Assembly: GCF_022664455.2 (NCBI RefSeq)
Contig: NZ_JAKRKC020000001.1
Location: 2,671,001 to 2,735,000, forward strand
DNA: 64,000 nucleotides
Direction of reading: 5' to 3'
DNA from: Actinomadura luzonensis
GTDB taxonomy: Bacteria > Actinomycetota > Actinomycetes > Streptosporangiales > Streptosporangiaceae
Position 1 is the first letter of the stretch, and the number at the start of each line of letters is the position of its first letter. Both the position numbers and the translations under genes were made by a program. This document shows positions 58,595-64,000 of this stretch, in pieces. The notes under the pieces are model-generated. The model was not told the origin of the DNA and made no database searches. It saw only the letters and a program-made list of their open reading frames with translations.

Positions 58595-60082
58595 CTACGT
58601 CAGGGGCTGCTTACGGGACGGCTCGCTCCCTGACCTGTACAAGCGTCCGGCCTGCATGCCGGCAGGTCCGTACAACTCAGGAACGGTGACGAAGCTGTAA
58701 CCCTTCCCGCGCAACCTTTTGAGGATGTCCGGAACCGCGGCCACGGATTCCCGGTGGATGTCGTGCAACAGGATGATCGCACCCGGGTGCGCGCCGCGGA
58801 CACCCCTATCGGCGATGTCAGGGGTCGCGCCGCCCTGCTGGTCCATGGCGTCCACGTCCCAGGTCACCAGCGCGTACCCCTTCTCGCGCGCGACGTTGCG
58901 AAGGCCCTTGCTGACCGCCCCGTACGGCGGCCGGACCAGCGTCGGCGCCTGGCCGATGGCGGTGGCGACCGCGCTCCTGGTGCGCTCCAGCGAGTCGGCG
59001 ATCTTGGGATTGCCCTGTTTGGACAGGTCCGTATGCGACCAGCTGTGGTTGCCGACGAGATGGCCCTCGTCGCTCATGCGGCGCAGCAGGCCCGGCTGGG
59101 CGGCCGCGTTGCCGCCGACGACGAAGAAGGTGGCCCGGACCTGCTCGCGTTTCAGCAGGTCGAGCAGCTCGGCGGTGTAGGGGCCCGGGCCGTCGTCGAA
59201 GGTCAGCGCCACGCACTTGGCGACGGCGCAGTCCACGGTGCCGGCCCGGCTGCTGGTGGCCTCGGGGCTGCGCGGCGGCACGGCGAACGGGCTCGCGGCC
59301 GGGCCGCCCCGCCGTCCGGCGGGCCCCTTCGCGGCCGCCTGCTGCGCCCGCCGGCCGAACGCCGACAGCAGCGGCGTCGCCCGCTTCGCGGGCACGGCCA
59401 CGGCGACCCGGCCGAGCTGGCACGGCGCGAGCTGGCAGTCGTCGAACTCGACGACCAGGTCGCCCTCCCGGTTGAAGGCCATCGAGTCGAACTGGTCGCC
59501 GCCGCCCGTGACCTCGCTCCGCTCGACCTGCGCGCCGCGGCCCGCGAACTGCTCCTTGACCAGCTCGGCCAGCCGGCGCAGCGCGTCGCCGCCGGCGACC
59601 AGCCCGGTGGAGCCGGTGGTCCTGCCGGTGCTGGGGTCGTACCAGAGCGTGCGGGTGGCGTTCTCCCAGCTCGCCCGCAGGTACTCGCCGCTCCGCAGGC
59701 GCACCGCGATCGCCTGGGGGGAGGCGGCGGCGAGCTGCCAGTCCACGTTCAGCTCGGGGCGCGGGTCGGCGGGCTCGCCGCCCGCCCGCGCGCGGAAGTC
59801 GCCGAGCTCGCGCTGCGCCTGCTCGCGCAGCGCCCGGCCGAGCGCGGGCGCGCCGGACAGCTCCGGGTAGGTGATGTGCACGTAACGCGACCCCCGGGTG
59901 GCGTGGCCCTCCGTGATCGTCTCGGTGGTCAGGCCGGGAACGGTCGCCGGGTCGACGAAGTCGATCAGCGTCGGCTCTGCCGGGACCAGGACGTCCCGCT
60001 CGGGGGAGGCCGCGGCCAGGCCGCATCCTCCGGTCGAGAGGGCCAGCAGAGCGATTCCGGAGAAGAATCGCGTTTTGTGCAT
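58595..60082 (-). CDS. Polysaccharide deacetylase (CE4) lipoprotein
   Basis: 495 aa. The lipobox STGGC near residue 20 indicates lipid attachment. Residues ~30-260 form an N-terminal domain of RsiV/DUF3298-like appearance ([20 protein letters not shown]). The NodB domain starts at ~280: [40 protein letters not shown] (His-x3-His), [17 protein letters not shown] and [12 protein letters not shown]. It would remove acetyl groups from peptidoglycan or a secreted polymer at the cell surface. It may act on the polymer made at 44-55 kb, but it is not in that operon. Confidence 0.88.
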   Translation of the reverse strand: MHKTRFFSGIALLALSTGGCGLAAASPERDVLVPAEPTLIDFVDPATVPGLTTETITEGHATRGSRYVHITYPELSGAPALGRALREQAQRELGDFRARAGGEPADPRPELNVDWQLAAASPQAIAVRLRSGEYLRASWENATRTLWYDPSTGRTTGSTGLVAGGDALRRLAELVKEQFAGRGAQVERSEVTGGGDQFDSMAFNREGDLVVEFDDCQLAPCQLGRVAVAVPAKRATPLLSAFGRRAQQAAAKGPAGRRGGPAASPFAVPPRSPEATSSRAGTVDCAVAKCVALTFDDGPGPYTAELLDLLKREQVRATFFVVGGNAAAQPGLLRRMSDEGHLVGNHSWSHTDLSKQGNPKIADSLERTRSAVATAIGQAPTLVRPPYGAVSKGLRNVAREKGYALVTWDVDAMDQQGGATPDIADRGVRGAHPGAIILLHDIHRESVAAVPDILKRLRGKGYSFVTVPELYGPAGMQAGRLYRSGSEPSRKQPLT

Positions 60083-60189
60083 GCTTAGAGGCTATTGGGG
60101 CGATCTTACTGATTGTTGCGTTTTGCCCCGTTTTGAAGGGATGGGGTGGGAGGCTTTGACGGATCCTGGGTTTACCGCGCCGGCCGGGC

Positions 60190-60195
60190 TACGAT
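60190..60195 (+). promoter_or_regulatory. Candidate -10 element of a leaderless nuoA transcript
   Basis: TACGAT lies 7 nt upstream of the nuoA ATG at 60202, where no ribosome site is present. This spacing would place the transcription start at the start codon. A matching -35 is not obvious; TTGACG at 60156-60161 is too far away (28 bp). Confidence 0.35.
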
Positions 60196-60201
60196 CACGT
60201 C

Positions 60202-60573
60202 ATGGACGGCTACTTCGGGTCGTACGCGCTGGTCGCCGCGCTGTTCGCGATCGGCGTCGCCATCGTCGCCGGCGCCCTCATGGCCAACCGGCTGCTCCGC
60301 CCGACCCGCCCCACGCCCGACAAGCTGACCACGTACGAGTGCGGGGTCGACCCCGTCGGCGAGGGCTGGGCGCAGTCGCAGGTCCGCTACTACGTCTTCA
60401 CCTACCTCTACGTCGTCTTCGCCGTCGACGCGGTCTTCCTCTTCCCCTGGGCCACCGTCTTCGACGCGCCCGGCTTCGGCGTGGCGACGCTCGTCGAGAT
60501 GTTCGTCTTCCTCGGCTTCATCGCGCTCGGCATCGTCTACGCCTGGCGCAAACGCGTGCTCACCTGGACCTGA
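60202..60573 (+). CDS. nuoA: NADH-quinone oxidoreductase subunit A
   Basis: 123 aa with three transmembrane helices ([60 protein letters not shown]). The conserved loop [20 protein letters not shown] carries the family's Cys. It belongs to the membrane arm of complex I at the junction with the peripheral arm. It is the first gene of a four-gene nuo set. Confidence 0.9.
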   Translation: MDGYFGSYALVAALFAIGVAIVAGALMANRLLRPTRPTPDKLTTYECGVDPVGEGWAQSQVRYYVFTYLYVVFAVDAVFLFPWATVFDAPGFGVATLVEMFVFLGFIALGIVYAWRKRVLTWT

Positions 60574-60611
60574 CGCTTGCGGAGCCGGTGATCCGCGCGA
60601 GAATGGACGGC

Positions 60612-61142
60612 ATGGCAGCGACGGATCTCCCGATGCCCACCGTGGGCCCGGTCTCGCGGCTGGCGCCCAAGCCGATGCGCTTCGTGCTCAACTGGGGCCG
60701 CCGCTACTCCCTGTGGGTGTTCAACTTCGGGCTCGCCTGCTGCGCGATCGAGTTCATCGCCACGTCGATGAGCCGGCACGACTTCATCCGGTTCGGGGTC
60801 ATCCCGTTCGCCAACGGCCCGCGTCAGGCCGACCTCATGATCGTCTCGGGCACGGTCACCGACAAGATGGCGCCGGCCGTCAAGCGGCTCTACGAGCAGA
60901 TGCCCGACCCCAAGTACGTCATCTCGTTCGGCGCCTGCTCCAACACCGGGGGGCCGTACTGGGACTCCTACTGCGTGACGAACGGGGTGGACCAGATCAT
61001 CCCGGTCGACGTCTACGTGCCCGGCTGCCCGCCCCGCCCCGAGGCCCTGCTGTACGGCATCACCAAGCTCCAGGAGAAGATCGCCGAGGAACGGCTCAGC
61101 GACCGGTACGTGTGGTCCCGGCCGCACGGGGACACCACATGA
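60612..61142 (+). CDS. nuoB: NADH-quinone oxidoreductase subunit B
   Basis: 176 aa. The N2 iron-sulfur cluster ligands are visible: tandem cysteines in [35 protein letters not shown] and [20 protein letters not shown]. Either ATG 60603 or 60612 could be the start; neither has a good ribosome site. It transfers electrons to quinone at the base of the peripheral arm. It overlaps nuoC by ATGA. Confidence 0.92.
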   Translation: MAATDLPMPTVGPVSRLAPKPMRFVLNWGRRYSLWVFNFGLACCAIEFIATSMSRHDFIRFGVIPFANGPRQADLMIVSGTVTDKMAPAVKRLYEQMPDPKYVISFGACSNTGGPYWDSYCVTNGVDQIIPVDVYVPGCPPRPEALLYGITKLQEKIAEERLSDRYVWSRPHGDTT

Positions 61143-61717
61143 CCGCCCCCGACCCCTCCGCGGCGGCCTCCCGGCTCGCCGGCGCGCTCCACGACCGCTT
61201 CGGCGAGCGCGCCCGCGTCTCGGAGTCCTACGGCGACCTCACCGTCGACGCCGGGCCCGACCTCTGGATCGACCTCCTGACCTTCGCCCGCGACGACCTC
61301 GGCCACGCCTTCTTCGACTGGCTGACCGGCGTCGACGAGCCCCCCGACACCTTCCAGGTCGTCGCGCACGTCTACAACCCCGACACCCGCGAACGCCTGC
61401 TGCTGCGCACCGCCGTCCCCCGCGCCGACCCCCGCCTGCCGTCCGCGGTCGCCGTCTACCGCGGCGCGAACTGGCACGAGCGCGAGACGCACGAGATGTT
61501 CGGCGTCGTCTTCGACGGCCACCCCCACCTCGTGCCCCTGCTGCTGCCCGACGGCTTCGAGGGCCACCCGCTGCGCAAGGACTTCGTCCTGGCCGCCCGC
61601 GTCGCCAAGGCCTGGCCCGGCGCGAAGGAGCCGGGCGAGTCCGGGCACGGCGCCCCGAGCCGCCGCAAGACCCTGCCGCCCGGCGTCCCCGCCGACTGGG
61701 GCACACCGCCCACCTGA
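61139..61717 (+). CDS. nuoC: NADH-quinone oxidoreductase subunit C
   Basis: 192 aa. The 30-kDa subunit core has [40 protein letters not shown] and the signature [20 protein letters not shown] followed by [16 protein letters not shown]. It sits beside NuoB and NuoD in the peripheral arm. The C-terminus ([20 protein letters not shown]) is a short variable tail. NuoD, which normally follows, is missing here. Confidence 0.9.
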   Translation: MTAPDPSAAASRLAGALHDRFGERARVSESYGDLTVDAGPDLWIDLLTFARDDLGHAFFDWLTGVDEPPDTFQVVAHVYNPDTRERLLLRTAVPRADPRLPSAVAVYRGANWHERETHEMFGVVFDGHPHLVPLLLPDGFEGHPLRKDFVLAARVAKAWPGAKEPGESGHGAPSRRKTLPPGVPADWGTPPT

Positions 61718-61739
61718 CCCTGCTGCTGGGAGCCGCCCG

Positions 61740-62684
61740 ATGCTGCTGCACGTGGTGCTGAGCTTCGCCGTCATCCTCGTCGTGTTCCTGGTGCTGCCCC
61801 TGATCGTGGGGCAGACCGAGCACAAGGTCATGGCCCACATGCAGTCGCGCCTCGGCCCCATGTACGCCGGCCGCTTCCACGGCTGGGCGCAGCTCATCGC
61901 CGACGGCGTGAAGTTCGCCCAGAAGGAGGACGTCATCCCGGCCGCGGCCGACCGCCGCGTCTTCATGATCGCCCCCGGCGTGGCGCTCGTCCCGTACCTG
62001 GTGGTGCTCATCGCCATCCCCTTCGACCGCGACTTCGTGGCCGTCGACCTCGACCTCGGCCTGTTCTTCGTGCTGGCCGTCATGGGCGTGGGCGTGCTGG
62101 GCGCGATCATGGCGGGCTGGGCGTCGGCCAACAAGTACTCGGTGCTCGGCGGCATGCGGGCGGCGGCCCAGCTCATGTCGTACGAGCTGCCGCTCGTCCT
62201 CGCGGCCTCCTCGGTCGCGATGGCCGCCGGGACGTTGTCCATCCCCGGGATCGTCGAGGCGTGGCAGTGGTGGTGGCTGCCGTGGCAGGCGGTCGGGGGC
62301 GTGGTGTTCTTCCTCGCCGGCCTGGCCGAGCTGCGGCGGCCGCCGTTCGACATGCCGATCGCCGAGTCCGAGATCATCATGGGCCCGATGACCGAGTACA
62401 CCGGCATGCGCTTCGCGCTGTTCATGCTGTCGGAGTACGTCGGGATCGTCGTGCTGTCCTTCCTGACGACCGTCCTGTTCCTCGGCGGCTGGCACGGGCC
62501 GCTGCTGCCCGGCTGGTTGTGGACGCTGGTGAAGGTGTTCGCGCTGGCGTTCGTGGTCATCTGGCTGCGGGTGACGTACCCGCGGCTGCGTGAGGACCAG
62601 CTCCAGAAGCTGGCCTGGGCCGTCCTCGTGCCCCTGGCCCTCGGCCAGCTCGCCCTGACCGGCGTGGTGAAGGTGCTGCTGTGA
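61740..62684 (+). CDS. nuoH: NADH-quinone oxidoreductase subunit H
   Basis: 314 aa with about eight transmembrane helices. GQTEHKVMAHMQSRLGPMYA is the conserved first loop, and ELRRPPFDMPIAESEIIMGP the conserved quinone-site loop. It normally connects the quinone site to the proton pumps. It is 22 bp after nuoC without nuoD-G between, and no nuoI follows; the operon ends here. Confidence 0.92.
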   Translation: MLLHVVLSFAVILVVFLVLPLIVGQTEHKVMAHMQSRLGPMYAGRFHGWAQLIADGVKFAQKEDVIPAAADRRVFMIAPGVALVPYLVVLIAIPFDRDFVAVDLDLGLFFVLAVMGVGVLGAIMAGWASANKYSVLGGMRAAAQLMSYELPLVLAASSVAMAAGTLSIPGIVEAWQWWWLPWQAVGGVVFFLAGLAELRRPPFDMPIAESEIIMGPMTEYTGMRFALFMLSEYVGIVVLSFLTTVLFLGGWHGPLLPGWLWTLVKVFALAFVVIWLRVTYPRLREDQLQKLAWAVLVPLALGQLALTGVVKVLL

Positions 62685-62779
62685 GACTCCCCCCCGCCGG
62701 CCGTTCGTCCCTCACCCCGAACGCCCGGCCCCCGCCCCGCCACCCCAAGGCGGGGTATTGCGAACGGGAGGTACGGCAC

Positions 62780-63470
62780 GTGCGCGAACTCGCCCCGGTC
62801 TCCGGCGCCACACCGGGAGTCAGACGCCCGCTCGCCACGATGACCGCCGGCGCGGGCGCCCTCACGGTCACCGACCACGCCACCGACCACGCCACCGACC
62901 ACGCCACCGACCACGCCACCGACCACGCCACCGACCACGCCACCGACCACGCCACCGACCACGCCACCGACCACGCCACCGACCACGCCACCGACCACGC
63001 CACCGACCACGCCACCGACCACGCCACCACCACGCCACCGACCACGCCACCGACCACGCCACCGACCACGCCACCGACCACGCCACCGACCACGCCACCG
63101 ACCACGCCACCGACCACGCCACCGGCCGGACCGCCCAGGTCCCGCCCGCCGCCCTCCGCTCCTACCGCTACAAGCGCCCCGGCTCCGCCGAGCCGCACGG
63201 CGTGGCCGCGCTGGACGCCGACGGCCTCGTCCTGCTCGACCTCCCGGGCGGTCGACGCGTCCCCGACCTGAAGGACCTCGCCGAGCAGGCCGGCATCCCG
63301 GTCACCGAGAGCCGCCACCAGAGCGCGGGCGCGGTCGGCGCGAGCCGGGCCGCCTGCCGACCTCGACCGCTTCGCCCGGCGCGACGACCTGACGCTCGCC
63401 GTCCACACGATCACCCGCGACGAGCACGTCACCCTCGCCATCAGCCACCCCCTGACCCCGAACCCCGACC
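62780..63470 (+). pseudogene. Disrupted ORF containing a 12-bp repeat array
   Basis: GTG 62780 has GGGAGGTACGGCAC upstream and starts VRELAPVSGATPGVRRPLAT, continuing into a (TDHA)n array. A single missing base at 63025-63035 flips the frame to (TPPT)n and a noise-like end at 63271. Restoring that base continues TDHA into RTAQVPPAALRSYRYKRPGS and HGVAALDADGLVLLDLPGGR, which look like real protein. A further shift near 63350 is needed to reach DLDRFARRDDLTLAVHTITR. I read this as a broken or phase-variable gene of unknown function. Confidence 0.5.
62869..63119. repeat. 12-bp tandem array, 21 copies
   Basis: Unit CACCGACCACGC. Thirteen perfect copies (62869-63024), one 11-bp copy lacking a G (63025-63035), then seven perfect copies (63036-63119). 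The unit is a multiple of three, so each reading frame gives a fixed tetrapeptide, Thr-Asp-His-Ala in the first part. The near-perfect identity indicates very recent expansion or ongoing slippage. There are no spacers, so it is not a CRISPR. Confidence 0.95.
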
Positions 63471-63570
63471 CTCCGTGTCCCTCCCTGTCCTCTTCCTGCC
63501 CTCTCCCTGTCAACCGGACGCGCCTCCCAGGCGGTAGTCATCCCTGGAGACGACGAGACGGAGACGACAG

Positions 63571-64000
63571 ATGGACGACGGGTTCGCCGAGTACGTGGCA
63601 CACCGCCACCTGCGGCTGTGCCGAATGGCGTACCTCCTCACCAGGGACTGGGACGCGGCCGAGGACCTGGTGCAGACCGCCCTCGCCAAGGCATGGGTGG
63701 CCTGGCGGCGGATCGAGGGCAACCCCGATCCGTACGTCTACCGCATCATCGTGAACACCCACGCCTCGTGGTGGCGGCGGCTGTGGCGGGGCGAGGTGCC
63801 GGTCGAGACCATGCCCGACCCGGCCGACCCGCGTGACCAGGCCGCCGCCGTGGACGACAGGACGGCGCTGTGGACCGCCATTGGCGCCCTGTCGCCGCGC
63901 CAGCGGGCGGTGATCGTCCTGCACTACTTCGAGGAACGGACGCTCACCCAGGTCGCCGGCATCCTCGGCTGCTCCTTGGGCGCGGTCAAGAGCCAGCTGA
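63571..64000 (+). CDS. SigE-family ECF sigma factor, cut by the window end
   Basis: At least 143 aa are visible. Region 2: FAEYVAHRHLRLCRMAYLLT and WDAAEDLVQTALAKAWVAWR, then the YVYRIIVNTHASWWRRLWRG end. Region 4 begins ALWTAIGALSPRQRAVIVLH, LTQVAGILGCSLGAVKSQL. This is the SigE (sigma-70 ECF, actinobacterial) plan with a Trp-rich region 2.3. ATG 63571 follows GGAGACGACAG. The end, and any anti-sigma gene, lie beyond the window. The target promoters are unknown. Confidence 0.88.
   Translation, partial: MDDGFAEYVAHRHLRLCRMAYLLTRDWDAAEDLVQTALAKAWVAWRRIEGNPDPYVYRIIVNTHASWWRRLWRGEVPVETMPDPADPRDQAAAVDDRTALWTAIGALSPRQRAVIVLHYFEERTLTQVAGILGCSLGAVKSQL

Noticed and set aside
62869..63119. CRISPR array
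   Set aside because: The units are contiguous 12-mers without unique spacers; this is a minisatellite.

Overview
The window is very GC-rich throughout, with strong G/C bias at third codon positions, many GTG and some TTG starts, and many 4-base start/stop overlaps. Together with SARP, SigE-type, GntR/FCD and CpnT-like genes this points to a filamentous actinomycete. A Streptosporangiaceae or Nonomuraea-like organism is my inference; no rRNA or other taxonomic marker is present.

Layout. 0-2.2 kb: msrA, then a Phd/YefM-type antitoxin followed by a RelE-like toxin and HTH genes that carry several apparent single-base frameshifts. 2.2-8 kb: a NarL/LuxR two-component system, small membrane proteins, decayed MarR and isochorismatase remnants, and an F420-reductase-like enzyme. 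7.7-11.6 kb: a polymorphic-toxin operon (YbaB-like protein, WXG100-like protein, and an 865-aa CpnT-like protein carrying both a NUDIX and an ADP-ribosyltransferase domain, followed by a candidate immunity gene). 11.7-17.8 kb: a secreted CE15-type glucuronoyl esterase with FnIII and CBM2 modules behind GAAANTTTC boxes, then small metabolic genes and a DMT exporter/GntR pair.

18-44 kb is a Wzx/Wzy-type exopolysaccharide locus. It holds a priming phosphoglycosyltransferase, rmlABD and two rmlC genes, a modified-sugar block (C-methyltransferase, nucleotidyltransferase, PIG-L deacetylase, epimerase, DUF4910 protein), a flippase, a Wzy/ligase-like polymerase, two Wzz-like proteins, several glycosyltransferases, two 2OG-Fe(II) oxygenases, an acyltransferase and a secreted hydrolase-like protein.

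44-55.4 kb is a second polysaccharide operon, divergent from a SARP regulator. It encodes an Agd3-like (CE18) secreted deacetylase, a PelF-like GT4, a polytopic membrane protein, sugar-nucleotide enzymes and two GH114/TM1410-like proteins. This gene set recalls the fungal galactosaminogalactan and bacterial Pel systems and is the strongest candidate for an undescribed system. It ends at a perfect 16-bp-stem hairpin shared with the convergent korAB operon (2-oxoacid:ferredoxin oxidoreductase).

58.6-64 kb: a CE4 polysaccharide deacetylase lipoprotein, an abbreviated nuoA-B-C-H set with no other complex I genes after it, a 12-bp tandem array (21 copies) inside a broken reading frame, and a SigE-family sigma factor cut by the window end. 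No tRNA, rRNA, CRISPR array or transposase was seen.
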